NCBI RefSeq assembly: GCF_024213665.1
Contig: NZ_JANAVP010000039.1
Coordinates: 1 to 62,309, forward strand
Source of the DNA: Streptomyces sp. A3M-1-3
Lineage (GTDB): Bacteria > Actinomycetota > Actinomycetes > Streptomycetales > Streptomycetaceae
Reading direction: 5' to 3'
DNA: 62,309 bases
The translations under genes were made by a program, and so were the position numbers. The stretch's first letter is position 1. Each line of letters begins with the position of its first letter. The notes below the pieces were generated by a model, which ran no database searches, was not told the origin of the DNA, and saw only the letters and a program-made list of their open reading frames with translations. Below, one piece after another: positions 8,913 through 17,252 of this stretch.

Positions 8913-9434
8913 GTGCTCGGAGACCTGGTTAAGCTGCGCCCGATGGGGCCGTCGGATGCTGAGGCGCTGTGGCGGTGGAACCACGACCCCGACGTCATGC
9001 GGTGGATGGACGACGGCTACGCCCAGCCGCTGGCCCAGGTCGAGAAGTGGATGGCCGAGCGGCCGCGCAATACGTACGGCGACGTGCTGTTCGGGATAGA
9101 GGTACTCGCCGACGCGAAGCTCATCGGCCTGGTCGCCCTGCACGACGCCGAGCCGGAAACGGGATGCGCCACGCTCGACATCTACCTCGGCGAGAAGGAT
9201 TACTGGGGGCGCGGCTACGCCACCGACGCGATGCGGACGATCTGCCGCTACGGCTTCGAGGACATGCGGCTGCACAAGATCACGCTAACGGTAGTCACCG
9301 AGAACCACGCCGCTCGCCGCGTCTACCAGAAGGTCGGCTTCGTAGACGAGGGCAGGCTGCGCCAGGTCTTCCGACGCGACGGCAAGTGGTACGACCAGTT
9401 CACGATGGGCATGCTGGAAGGCGAACTCCGCTGA
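8913..9434 (+). CDS. GNAT family N-acetyltransferase (RimJ/RimL-like)
   Basis: Acetyl-CoA-dependent acyltransferase, 173 aa from GTG 8913 (LGDLVKLRPMGPSDAEAL), chosen because homology begins here and GAAGGG lies upstream; the frame is open back to 8826 with unlike sequence. Motif A reads EKDYWGRGYATDAMR and is followed by a GFEDMRLHKITLTV strand and NHAARRVYQKVGF, the order seen in RimJ/RimL-type enzymes and antibiotic acetyltransferases. The acceptor is unknown. The gene is single and converges with the leftward gene ending at 9439, only 4 bp away. Confidence 0.8.
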   Translation: MLGDLVKLRPMGPSDAEALWRWNHDPDVMRWMDDGYAQPLAQVEKWMAERPRNTYGDVLFGIEVLADAKLIGLVALHDAEPETGCATLDIYLGEKDYWGRGYATDAMRTICRYGFEDMRLHKITLTVVTENHAARRVYQKVGFVDEGRLRQVFRRDGKWYDQFTMGMLEGELR

Positions 9435-9438
9435 CAGG

Positions 9439-10266
9439 CTAGGAGACTCGGCGTTGGCGGCAGTCGCTGCAATGACCTGGCTCGTGTGACCGGAAGGCGC
9501 GTTCGCAGCCCGGGCAGTTCTGCAGGGGTTCCGGGAGGGAGCCTCTTGGTTCAGGCGCGCGGGGCGCGGGGAGCGCGGGTGGCAGCCATTCGGCGAGCCG
9601 GTGGGCGAGCAGTTTGGCCGGCCGGTGGATGATGCCCACGGGGAGCGTGCTGGTGAGCGTGCGACGGACCTGCCCGGGGAGTACGCCCCGCTCCAGCCAG
9701 GCGGCCACGCCCGGTACGAGCTGGGAGATGTCCCGTACGGAGAGCGTGAGCCGGGGGTCCGCGCTGCGGAGGCCGGCGAGCAGGTCGGCGGCGGGCTGGT
9801 GCAGAACGGGATCGACCGGCGGGGGCGGTGACGTTGGCGTGGGTGTGGGTGTGGGCGTGGGCGGTTTGGGGTCCGGCTCGGGCTCGGGGCGAGGGGGCTC
9901 GGGCTTCGGCGCGGGCTCGCGAGGCGCTGACTCCCGGTGGCCGGGGTGCTCGTAGTACGTCGTACGCGTGACGATCCGCTGAGCCGGTGTCCGTTCCTTC
10001 CACCGCAGGAGATACCCCGCCTCCTCCAGCTCCCGCAGCGCGCCTGCGATGCGGTACTCGCTCTCCGGGAAGCGCTCGGCCAGCGCCTTGATGCCGACCC
10101 TCGCGCCGTCGGGCAGCGACTGGATGCGTACGGCGATACCGATCGCCATCGCGGAGAGGGTGGGGTGCTGGGCGAGATGGTTGCCGACCACGGTGAAGTG
10201 GGTCTCGTGGTGGTGGCGGACGTGGACGACGCCGGAGGCGTGCGCGATAGACTCAGCTGAAGTCAT
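9439..10266 (-). CDS. Helix-turn-helix protein with Pro-rich linker and C-terminal zinc ribbon
   Basis: The 275-aa product has an N-terminal winged-helix-like region (about residues 35-105; IGIAVRIQSLPDGARVGIKA, then SEYRIAGALRELEEAGYLLR), a Pro/Glu/Thr-rich linker (about 115-150), a helical middle domain, and a C-terminal CPGC...HCSDC four-cysteine cluster that could bind zinc. Similar proteins are common next to XRE/DUF397 regulator pairs in Streptomyces, often annotated only as helix-turn-helix proteins. A DNA-binding role is inferred. It is followed, in the upstream direction, by the small gene at 10461-10793 on the same strand. Confidence 0.7.
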   Translation of the reverse strand: MTSAESIAHASGVVHVRHHHETHFTVVGNHLAQHPTLSAMAIGIAVRIQSLPDGARVGIKALAERFPESEYRIAGALRELEEAGYLLRWKERTPAQRIVTRTTYYEHPGHRESAPREPAPKPEPPRPEPEPDPKPPTPTPTPTPTSPPPPVDPVLHQPAADLLAGLRSADPRLTLSVRDISQLVPGVAAWLERGVLPGQVRRTLTSTLPVGIIHRPAKLLAHRLAEWLPPALPAPRAPEPRGSLPEPLQNCPGCERAFRSHEPGHCSDCRQRRVS

Positions 10267-10460
10267 CGGGAAGGGTCTTCTTCCTGGTGATCAGGCCCTC
10301 GGCTTTGGGATGCCAGTCCCGCCGGGGGCCGTTGCTTTGTGAGGTTGTGACGCGAACGTACCGCGCCGCCTCCGGCATATTCCACTCCGTCACCCGATGT
10401 GATGACGTGAGGAGTTGGGGAGTGGGAGGGGAGGGTTTGGAAGTTTCTTTCCCTGTTTCT

Positions 10461-10793
10461 TTAGGAGGCGTCGGGGTCCTCCGCGTCGTCCGCCACCGGA
10501 TCGCGGGGATCGTGATGCGGCAAACGATCACCGCGCGAGACGGCCACCCGCAGGCAGTCGTGGAGCGCCTCGGCGAGCCGCATGGAAAGGAAACGAAACT
10601 CCGTGCTGGGGACGCTGGGCGCGCGGAACATCAGGCGGGCGTGGGTGAGGAGTTCCTCGCTGACGGAGAGCTGCATTTCCTCGATCCGGTCGGCGAGTTC
10701 GGAGACCGGGCCGGTGCCGTCGGTGGACAGGTAACAGGGAGCGCCGTCGGGCCGCGCCCAGGGCAGAAGCCGGTGTGCGGAATTCGTCGTCAT
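10461..10793 (-). CDS. Small conserved protein divergent from a WhiJ-like regulator
   Basis: A 110-aa product that I cannot assign to a family. It contains a predicted amphipathic helix (SELADRIEEMQLSVSEELL) and a conserved-looking RLAEALHDCLRVAVSRGD segment, then an acidic C-terminus. It is divergent from the XRE regulator at 10885. Its ATG (10791-10793) overlaps the palindrome at 10793-10809, so the regulator probably controls both genes. Such short helical proteins frequently accompany XRE-DUF397 pairs in Streptomyces. Confidence 0.65.
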   Translation of the reverse strand: MTTNSAHRLLPWARPDGAPCYLSTDGTGPVSELADRIEEMQLSVSEELLTHARLMFRAPSVPSTEFRFLSMRLAEALHDCLRVAVSRGDRLPHHDPRDPVADDAEDPDAS

Positions 10794-10809
10794 GTCACCA
10801 ACGGTGACA
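10793..10809. promoter_or_regulatory. Perfect palindrome between divergent regulator genes, probable XRE operator
   Basis: The sequence TGTCACC-AAC-GGTGACA is a perfect 7-bp inverted repeat with a 3-bp spacer. It touches the start codon of the leftward gene and lies about 75 bp upstream of the XRE start. Position and symmetry fit a dimeric repressor site; binding by the adjacent XRE protein is inferred. Confidence 0.55.
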
Positions 10810-10884
10810 GTCAGTAGCTATCGTGGAGAGGTGCGACGGCGTCAGGCGACCGCACAGTCCGTGCAGTGCGGAGGGGGTGCGGTG

Positions 10885-11697
10885 ATGTCCCGCGAGAATC
10901 AACCACCGGTCAGCTTGCAGATGTTCGGCGAACTGGTGAAGTGCCGACGGGAGGGCAAGGGGTGGACGCAGGCTCGGCTGGGAAAGTCCCTGGGCTACTC
11001 CGAGTCCTGGGTGCGGAAACTGGAGAGTGGCGGCTACAAGCCGAAACCGGAACAGGTAGAGGTCCTGGAATTCGCCCTGGACGGTGACGGCTCGATCCGG
11101 AGGCTGGCGAAGTTCCTGGTCCGGGACGGCTTCCCAGAGTGGTTCGCGGAGTATGCGAATCTGGAGGCGGAGGCGATCGTGCTCCAGTCGTACAACACGC
11201 ATGTACTGCACGGGCTGTTGCAGACCGAGGCGTACGCCCGGGCGGTGCTCGCGGCCCGTGTTCCGGCATCCCGCGTGGAAGAGGCGGAGCGCTGGCTCCA
11301 GGCCCGGATGTCCCGCAAGGAGATCTTCGACCGCACGCCGCTGCCCACTCTCACCTTCGTCATCGAGGCATGGGTGCTGATGCGGCCGGTCGGCGGGCGA
11401 GCCGTGATGAAGGAGCAGCTGCGGCATCTTCTGGAACTGGGACAGCTGCCGAACGTCTCGATCCAGGTCATGCCGATCGAATGCGAGGCGCACGCCGGAT
11501 TCGACGGTCCGATGACCCTGCTTGAAACGCCCGACCATCGGATCGCGGGCTACGCAGAAGGGCAGGTGAAGAGCAGGGTGATCACCAACCCGCATGAAGT
11601 CAGCATCATGGTGCAGCGCTATGGCACACTCCGCAGTCAGGCCCTGACCATCGGCGAATCAGCCCGTTTTATCCAGGAGTTGGAGCAACAGCTATGA
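10885..11697 (+). CDS. XRE-family (WhiJ-like) transcriptional regulator with DUF5753 domain
   Basis: DNA-binding regulator of 270 aa. The N-terminal HTH spans about residues 14-65 (GKGWTQARLGKSLGYSESWV). The rest is a DUF5753-type domain with YANLEAEAIVLQSYNTHVLH, LLQTEAYARAVL and a C-terminal GYAEGQVKSRVI segment. GGAGGGGG (10870-10877) at 8 nt selects ATG 10885. The stop overlaps the start of the DUF397 gene by 4 bp. In Streptomyces, XRE-DUF397 pairs of the WhiJ/BldB type act together in development and antibiotic control, with the small protein thought to relieve the repressor; that mechanism is known only for a few members. Confidence 0.88.
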   Translation: MSRENQPPVSLQMFGELVKCRREGKGWTQARLGKSLGYSESWVRKLESGGYKPKPEQVEVLEFALDGDGSIRRLAKFLVRDGFPEWFAEYANLEAEAIVLQSYNTHVLHGLLQTEAYARAVLAARVPASRVEEAERWLQARMSRKEIFDRTPLPTLTFVIEAWVLMRPVGGRAVMKEQLRHLLELGQLPNVSIQVMPIECEAHAGFDGPMTLLETPDHRIAGYAEGQVKSRVITNPHEVSIMVQRYGTLRSQALTIGESARFIQELEQQL

Positions 11698-11954
11698 GTG
11701 CCGACCTTGCGTGGTTCACCTCCAGCTACAGCGGCAGCGACGGCGGCGAATGCGTCGAGGTCGCCGTCGAGTGGCGCACCTCCAGCTACAGCGGCAGCGG
11801 TGGCGGCGAGTGCGTAGAGGTCGCCACCTGCTCCGGCGCGGTCCACGTCCGGGACTCCAAGGACCGCACCCGCCCCGGCCTGACCGTCGCCCCCGCCCAG
11901 TGGGCGGCGTTCACCGGCTTCGTCTCCGACCCTCGGGTAGCTTGGCGAGTGTGA
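11694..11954 (+). CDS. DUF397 protein with duplicated N-terminal motif
   Basis: Small 86-aa partner of the preceding XRE regulator. DUF397 proteins normally have one WxxSSYSGxxGGECVEVA motif followed by VHVRDSKD and a W-A-F C-terminal segment. Here the motif occurs twice in tandem, at about residues 7-24 and 27-44, before a single copy of the remainder (CSGAVHVRDSKDRTRPGLTV). The duplication is in frame and the two copies are almost identical in DNA, so it is recent. Translational coupling through ATGA supports a protein pair. Whether the extra motif changes repressor binding is unknown. Confidence 0.88.
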   Translation: MSADLAWFTSSYSGSDGGECVEVAVEWRTSSYSGSGGGECVEVATCSGAVHVRDSKDRTRPGLTVAPAQWAAFTGFVSDPRVAWRV

Positions 11955-12018
11955 CTGCCCAGGCCATCGAAGAGGTCCGGCTGACCCTCGTCGGGCGGCA
12001 GCACCGGAAGTGACCTCG

Positions 12019-12153
12019 TTGCACACGCCGCCAACAAGCGACGGCTGCGGCGACCTCAACATCCTCGTGGAGCGGGACCGGTATCTGGCTCGTACGTCCG
12101 GTATCGAGGCCACCGTCTGGAACTTGGACGAGCTGCTGAAGGCGCACGCGTGA
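12019..12153 (+). pseudogene. Remnant of an unidentified gene
   Basis: A TTG-initiated frame of 44 aa ends DLNILVERDRYLARTSGIEA followed by TVWNLDELLKAHA. It has well-formed amino-acid composition and Streptomyces codon bias but no ribosome site. The 60 bp just upstream (from 11952) encode VTAQAIEEVRLTLVGRQHRK in another frame. The two pieces look like the ends of one gene after internal loss. I do not recognise the parent family. Confidence 0.4.
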
Positions 12154-12226
12154 CTCTCGTGCGCCCCGCCCGGCATCGCGAGTTTCTCGCCTTGCCCCGG
12201 ACCGATGCGGACCGCACGCTGGACGT

Positions 12227-12949
12227 ATGACGTTTCCGGGCGAGTCGGCCGAGTACCGGGCCGCACGCGATCGGCTGCTCCTGCAGGAGGTCGCGCTGCG
12301 CCGCGCCACCGAGGCGGTGGCCGCAACGAGGCGCAAGCTGCCACCGGGTGGAGTGGTCACCGAGGACTATGTGTTCCAGGGGGTGGGAGCGGACGGCGCT
12401 CCGACCGATGTGCGGCTGTCCGAGCTGTTCGCGCCCGGCAAGGACTCGCTGGTGATCTACAGCTTCATGTTCCCGCGCCACTCCGGCGACGACCGGCCGG
12501 GGCCGACGACCGGGCGCACGGCGCAGCTGAAGCTCGAAGAGGGCCCGTGCCCGTCGTGCACGGCATTGCTCGATCAGCTCGACGGCGCCGTGGAGCATGC
12601 TGCTCCGCACCTCAACTTCGCGGTCGTGGCGAAGGCGCCGCTGCCGCGACTTCTCGACTTCGCCGAAGAGCGTGGCTGGCGACGGCTGCGGCTGCTGTCC
12701 GCGGGCGGCAACACGTACCAGCGCGACTATCTCGCCGAGGCGGCGGACGGATCGGCGATGCCGATGCTGAACGTGTTCCGGCGCGACGGTGAGACGATCC
12801 GGCACTTCTGGGGCTCGGAGCTGCTGTACGCGCCCACCGAGCCCGGTCAGGATCCCCGCCATGTCGGCACCATCGAGCCGGTCTGGAACCTGTTCGATCT
12901 CACCCCCGAGGGGCGCGGCAGCGACTGGGACGAGCAGCTGAGCTACTAG
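12227..12949 (+). CDS. DUF899 family thioredoxin-like protein
   Basis: Product of 240 aa matching DUF899 (PF05988-type), predicted thioredoxin-fold proteins related to AhpC/TSA enzymes. Visible features are the N-terminal helix RDRLLLQEVALRRATEAVAA with RRKLPPGG, the strand LVIYSFMF, the CPSCTALLD motif in place of the peroxiredoxin active site, and the C-terminal DPRHVGTIEPVWNLFDLTPE block that is diagnostic for the family. Length is normal. The biochemical role is not established. It is a single gene between a relic and another relic. Confidence 0.85.
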   Translation: MTFPGESAEYRAARDRLLLQEVALRRATEAVAATRRKLPPGGVVTEDYVFQGVGADGAPTDVRLSELFAPGKDSLVIYSFMFPRHSGDDRPGPTTGRTAQLKLEEGPCPSCTALLDQLDGAVEHAAPHLNFAVVAKAPLPRLLDFAEERGWRRLRLLSAGGNTYQRDYLAEAADGSAMPMLNVFRRDGETIRHFWGSELLYAPTEPGQDPRHVGTIEPVWNLFDLTPEGRGSDWDEQLSY

Positions 12950-13060
12950 GGCGCCGTTGGCTCGGCATCGTCCGCCTTCACACAAGCCTTTGGCTGTCAG
13001 TGCCGGCGGATAGCCTGCACTGACGTGAACTGGCAGGCCCACCCCGGGAGGACTCACGCC

Positions 13061-13258
13061 GTGCCCCGCAGCATCCCCGAGCCGCCTTTCGACTTGGAGG
13101 CGTTGATACCGGAGTTCGCCGGCCCCGCCAGGGAGACGATCCTGCTGTACCCGAGAAGCGGGGACCCTGGCGTACACGAGAGTTCCATGGGCGGCCCGCT
13201 GCTCTGGCCGGCCGGGGAACCCTGGCCGTACTGCACCCAGTCCGGGCACTCAATCTGA
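13061..13258 (+). pseudogene. Truncated DUF1963 (YwqG-like) gene
   Basis: From GTG 13061, preceded by GGGAGG at 7 nt, the frame encodes VPRSIPEPPFDLEALIPE and then SSMGGPLLWPAGEPWPYC, the N-terminal part of Streptomyces DUF1963 proteins, which are normally about 250-350 aa. It stops after 65 residues exactly where the Tn3-family transposase fragment begins. Transposon insertion followed by deletion explains the loss. Confidence 0.65.
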
Positions 13259-13548
13259 ACAAGGTGGTCACGCACTGGCCGGACATGCTGCGGGTGGCCG
13301 GCTCCCTGGTGACCGGGCAGGGCCGCGCGTACGACCTGCTGCGGATGTTCGGCCGCGAGGGGCGGCCGATGCCGCTGGGCCAAGCCTTCGCCGAGTACGG
13401 GCGGATCGGCAAAACCCTGCACCTGCCACCGGGTCGTCGACCCGGTGGACGACACCTACCGCCGACAGATGAACCGGCAGCTCACCGTCCAGGAGTCCCG
13501 CCACAAGCTGGCCCGCGACATCTGTCACGGCCGGCGAGGAGTAGTGAA
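13240..13548 (+). mobile_element. Frameshifted C-terminal fragment of a Tn3-family transposase
   Basis: One frame reads LNKVVTHWPDMLRVAGSLVT and AYDLLRMFGREGRPMPLGQA, then EYGRIGKTLHL; near 13425-13435 the reading continues one frame over as VVDPVDDTYRRQMNRQLTVQ and SRHKLARDICHGRRG. Together these form the conserved C-terminal region of Tn3-type TnpA. The upstream part (about 700-800 aa), any resolvase and the terminal repeats are absent, so this is a dead scar. It cuts the DUF1963 gene and marks a junction in the accessory patch. Confidence 0.8.
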
Positions 13549-13779
13549 ACGCCGACGGCGATTTCCCGGCCCGGGGCTTCCGGCGCCGCCGATGGCGCTC
13601 TGCTCGTGCGCTTTTGCCCGGCGTGTGGGGCCGCGTGGAGCTGCCGCCTGGGGGTATCGACGGCGTTTGTGGGACTACCAAGGGTTTCTGTTACCTCCTG
13701 CCCGGAATGTCTGCCTAGCCTCGGATGCAGAAGCGGTGATCAAGAGGGTCACCGGCGTCGACGCGAAGAGGTGCTGAGC

Positions 13780-14529
13780 ATGGCTGAGAGGACGCTGCGG
13801 GACAAGGTCGCGGTCATCGGCGGAGGTGAGAAGAACCTGGGCGGTCTGCTCAGCAGGACCTTCGCCGAATCCGGAGCGAAGGTCGTGGTGCATTACCACA
13901 CCTCCGAGAGCGACGCGGAGCAGACGGTGAAGGCGATCCAGGACGCCGACGGCCAGGCGGTCTCGGTGCAGGGTGATCTCACGCAGGTCGCGGACGTGCG
14001 ACGACTGTTCGACACCGCGGTCGACACGTACGGCGGTGTGGACATCGCGGTGAACACCACCGGGATGGTGCTGCGCAAGCCCATCCTGGAGACGACCGAG
14101 GAAGAGTATGACCGCATGTTCGGCATCAACGCCAAGGCGGCGTACTTCTTCATCCAGGAGGCGGGGCGGCGGCTGAACGACCACGGCAAGATCATCAGCC
14201 TGGGCACGTCCCTGCTGGCCGCGTTCACCGACGGCTACTCCACCTACGCCGGCGGCAAGGCGCCGCTGGAGCACTTCACCCGGGCGGCGGCCAAGGAGTT
14301 CGCGGACCGGCACATCTCTGTGAACACCGTGGCTCCGGGGCCGATGGACACCCCGTTCTTCTACCCCCAGGAGACCCCCGAACGGGTGGAGTTCCACAAG
14401 TCGCAGGCAATGGGCAACCAGCTCACTGAGATCGAGGACATCGTCCCGGTGATCCGGTTCCTGGCCACTGAGGGCTGGTGGTTCACCGGCCAGACCATGT
14501 TCCCCAACGGCGGCTACACCACCCGCTGA
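13780..14529 (+). CDS. Short-chain dehydrogenase/reductase
   Basis: NAD(P)-dependent oxidoreductase of 249 aa in the classical SDR family. The glycine-rich motif is atypical (IGGGEKNLGG instead of TGxxxGIG). HYHTSES suggests NADPH preference. The catalytic tetrad is recognisable: the N-terminal part of the sheet region NTTGM, the Ser in LGTSLL, and the YxxxK in YSTYAGGKAPLEHF. ATG 13780 has GAAGAGG at 8 nt. It is followed by a SnoaL/NTF2-like gene and ltrA-like and LysR genes on the same strand, which may form one regulated group. The substrate is unknown. Confidence 0.88.
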   Translation: MAERTLRDKVAVIGGGEKNLGGLLSRTFAESGAKVVVHYHTSESDAEQTVKAIQDADGQAVSVQGDLTQVADVRRLFDTAVDTYGGVDIAVNTTGMVLRKPILETTEEEYDRMFGINAKAAYFFIQEAGRRLNDHGKIISLGTSLLAAFTDGYSTYAGGKAPLEHFTRAAAKEFADRHISVNTVAPGPMDTPFFYPQETPERVEFHKSQAMGNQLTEIEDIVPVIRFLATEGWWFTGQTMFPNGGYTTR

Positions 14530-14615
14530 CCTGCACGCCCCGGGACGGGCTCTGCCGTGGACACCGGCCGGCCCGTCCCGGACGGCCTTCCCCGCTCCAG
14601 CACGTGGAGGAAACG

Positions 14616-14933
14616 ATGACTGACCAGCTGATCGACCCCGCAGTGGCCGCCCTCGTCGACGCGGTCAACGCCGGCGGCAAGGAAGCCTTCTTCGCCACGC
14701 TGACCGACCACGCCACGATGTCCGACGACGGCACCGACCGCGAGCTCGGCACGTGGGCGGAGAGGGAGATCTTCTCCTCCAGCGGCCGCATGGACGTCGA
14801 GAACGTTTCCGCCGACGGACGGACGCTGACGGCCACCTACACCAACGCCACCTGGGGCAGCATGCGCACCCGATGGACCTTCACCGTCACCGAGGATGGC
14901 CGGATCAGCCGCTTCGAGACCGGCCAAGCCTGA
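14616..14933 (+). CDS. SnoaL/NTF2-like small protein
   Basis: A 105-aa product with the cone-shaped alpha+beta layout of NTF2-like (SnoaL-type) proteins: DPAVAALVDAVNAGGKEAFF helix, TLTDHATMSDDG, then beta strands ending WTFTVTEDGRISRFETGQA. Such proteins act as small hydrolases or isomerases or simply bind ligands. GGAGGAAACG immediately before the ATG is a strong ribosome site. It sits 86 bp after the SDR gene and 47 bp before the LtrA gene, so co-transcription is likely. Confidence 0.8.
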   Translation: MTDQLIDPAVAALVDAVNAGGKEAFFATLTDHATMSDDGTDRELGTWAEREIFSSSGRMDVENVSADGRTLTATYTNATWGSMRTRWTFTVTEDGRISRFETGQA

Positions 14934-14980
14934 ACCACTCCGCCCGGCCAGGTCACAGCGGCGATCGAAGGAGAGACGTA

Positions 14981-16180
14981 ATGAGCGATCACGGCGCGTC
15001 CACCACAGGGCCGCTGCGGCGCGCGATGCGCGGGCGGGATCCGGGCGAGGAGCACCGTGCCGCGACACCGCTGGAGCTGTTGTTCGACCTGACGTTCGTG
15101 GTCGCGATCTCGCAGGCCGCCGCCCAACTTCACCACGCGCTGAGCGAAGGTCACCTCGGGCCCGCACTGGCCGGGTACGCGGCGGTGTTCTTCGCGATCT
15201 GGTGGGCGTGGATGAACTTCACCTGGTTCGCCTCCGCCTACGACACCGACGACGTGCCCTACCGGCTGCTGACGCTGCTGCAGATGGGCGGGGTGCTGGT
15301 CCTGGCCGCAGGAGTACCCGCCGTATTCGAGGACGGCGACTTCACCGTGGTGGTCGTCGGCTACGTGATCATGCGGGTGGCGGTGATCACCCAATGGCTG
15401 CGGGCCGCGGCCGAACACCCGCAAGGACGCAGCACGGCCCTGCGCTACGCCGCCGGGATCGCCGTGGTCCAGGCCGGGTGGATCGCCCGGCTGTGGGCGC
15501 CCGGAGCATGGGCGTGGATCACGTTCGTGGTGCTGGTCGCGGCGGAGCTGGCCGTGCCGGTCTGGGCGGAGTACCGGGGCGGGCCCACTGCCTGGCACCC
15601 CGGTCACATCGCCGAGCGTTACGGCCTGTTCACCATCATCGTGCTCGGCGAGGTCATACTCGCCTCCCTGGCAGCCGTCCAGTCCGCCGTCAGCGAGGGT
15701 GGTCTGTCCAGCAGCCTGCTGATGATCGTCATCGGGGGTCTGCTGCTGGTCTTCGGCCTGTGGTGGATCTACTTCACCGGCCAGAACGTCACCCTCACCA
15801 GCTTGCGCACCGCCCTGGGCTGGGGGTACGGCCACTACGCCGTGTTCGCCGCCGTCGCCGCGATCGGCGCCGGCATCGAAGTGACCCTGGCGGCTGCGGA
15901 ACACCACGCGCACGTCTCCGACCGGACAGCCGCCCTGGCCGTTGCCGTACCGGTGGTGATCGTCCTGGCCGTCCTGGGCGTCCTGCACCGCGCGACCGGC
16001 ACCGGCGCGGTGGGCCACTGGCTGCTGGTGGCCGTCGGCGTCCTCATCGTGCTGGCACTGGGCCTCGCCGCCCCGGCCCTCGGGGTGGGCGGCGCGGTGC
16101 TGGGCATGGGCCTGGCCGTCGCCGCCACTCTGGCCGCCAACCTGCTCACCGTCCACCGCCGCACCGCCGGCGAGGCATGA
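14981..16180 (+). CDS. Low temperature requirement A (LtrA)-like membrane protein
   Basis: Integral membrane protein of 399 aa with about ten hydrophobic helices. The conserved LtrA opening EEHRAATPLELLFDLTFVVA is present, followed by FAIWWAWMNFTWFASAYDTD and, in the second half, RYGLFTIIVLGEVILASLAA, all hallmarks of the family first described in Listeria. The transported substrate is unknown. GAAGGAGAG precedes ATG 14981. The downstream LysR gene starts 1 nt after its stop, so the two are almost certainly co-transcribed. Confidence 0.9.
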   Translation: MSDHGASTTGPLRRAMRGRDPGEEHRAATPLELLFDLTFVVAISQAAAQLHHALSEGHLGPALAGYAAVFFAIWWAWMNFTWFASAYDTDDVPYRLLTLLQMGGVLVLAAGVPAVFEDGDFTVVVVGYVIMRVAVITQWLRAAAEHPQGRSTALRYAAGIAVVQAGWIARLWAPGAWAWITFVVLVAAELAVPVWAEYRGGPTAWHPGHIAERYGLFTIIVLGEVILASLAAVQSAVSEGGLSSSLLMIVIGGLLLVFGLWWIYFTGQNVTLTSLRTALGWGYGHYAVFAAVAAIGAGIEVTLAAAEHHAHVSDRTAALAVAVPVVIVLAVLGVLHRATGTGAVGHWLLVAVGVLIVLALGLAAPALGVGGAVLGMGLAVAATLAANLLTVHRRTAGEA

Positions 16181-16181
16181 C

Positions 16182-17057
16182 ATGAACCTCGACCTGCACA
16201 AGCTGGACCACCTGATCGCCGTCGCGGAGGAAGGCAGCCTCACCCGCGCCGCCGCCCGCCTCCACCTGTCCCAGCAGGCCCTGTCCACCTCCATCAGGGT
16301 CCTCGAACGCGAAGTCGGCGTACCCCTGCTGGAACGCGGCAGCACCGGCATCACCCTGCTCCCCGCCGGACAAGCCCTGGTCGAAGACGCCCGCGTCCTG
16401 CACGCCATGGCACGCTCCGCACTGCAACGCGCCCGCCGCACAGGACGCGGCGAACCCGAAATCCTGCGCATCGGCCACACCCACGCCATCACCGGCGAAG
16501 AGATCATCACTCTCCTGTCACTGGTGACCGAGACCCACCCCGGCCTCGTCCTGGAGGTCCACCAGCGCTACCCCCACGAGCTGGCCTCCGCCCTCCTCGC
16601 CGGCGATCTCGACATCGGCCTGTGCCGCGGCATAGCCCCAGCCCACGGACTGGCCCGTGCCACCCTGGGCCACCAACGCCTGCACATCGCCGTCTCCGCC
16701 GACCACCACCTCGCCACCCGCACCACCGTGGCACTCACCGAACTCGCCGACGAAACCCTCATGGTGTGGGGACACCCCGGCCGCTCCGGCTACACCGACC
16801 TCCTCATCGATCACTGCCGCCGCGCCGGCTTCGAACCCCGCACCGTACGCACCGACCGCCAAGGCACACCCCCGGTCACCGCCGTCATCGGCACCGACCG
16901 GATCGCATTCGTCACTGCACCCCCGGGCCCCGCCGCAGGCGGCAAAGCGCACATCCTCACCCTCGAACCCCCCACACACGTACCCCTGCACGCCCTCTAC
17001 CTGCCCCAAGCCACGAGCCCCGGCCGTGACACCTTCCTCAGCAGCGCCAGCTTCTGA
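16182..17057 (+). CDS. LysR-family transcriptional regulator
   Basis: Regulator of 291 aa. The N-terminal winged HTH is clear (LDHLIAVAEEGSLTRAAARL, then LSQQALSTSIRVLEREVG). The effector domain from about residue 85 is short but complete and has the usual alpha/beta strands (DLDIGLCRGIAP). It lies at the end of a same-strand group with SDR, SnoaL-like and LtrA genes instead of divergent from its target, which is unusual for LysR proteins. Regulation of this group is inferred. Confidence 0.88.
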   Translation: MNLDLHKLDHLIAVAEEGSLTRAAARLHLSQQALSTSIRVLEREVGVPLLERGSTGITLLPAGQALVEDARVLHAMARSALQRARRTGRGEPEILRIGHTHAITGEEIITLLSLVTETHPGLVLEVHQRYPHELASALLAGDLDIGLCRGIAPAHGLARATLGHQRLHIAVSADHHLATRTTVALTELADETLMVWGHPGRSGYTDLLIDHCRRAGFEPRTVRTDRQGTPPVTAVIGTDRIAFVTAPPGPAAGGKAHILTLEPPTHVPLHALYLPQATSPGRDTFLSSASF

Positions 17058-17077
17058 ACCTCTCCGGCACGAAGCGT

Positions 17078-17122
17078 GGCTCTCTCATAAATGACCAGAT
17101 ACGAAAGTTCTGCGAGAGGCCC
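17078..17122. terminator. Imperfect inverted repeat after the LysR gene
   Basis: GGCTCTCTCATAA (17078-17090) and TTCTGCGAGAGGCC (17108-17121) are near-complementary with about 17 bp between them. It could terminate the LysR transcript. The AT-richness of this 195-bp gap and the repeat form also fit a worn insertion-sequence end; no transposase is present. Confidence 0.35.
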
Positions 17123-17252
17123 GGAGTCGATGACGTTTCCCCATAGCTAGGACGACCAGAACGTCACCCGGATCGGCTCACCTGGGCGTGGAAGGCCAGG
17201 AGGGCGGCGACCAGCGCGGCCAGTGGCGCGAGAATCTGCCCGGCCCGGGCCC

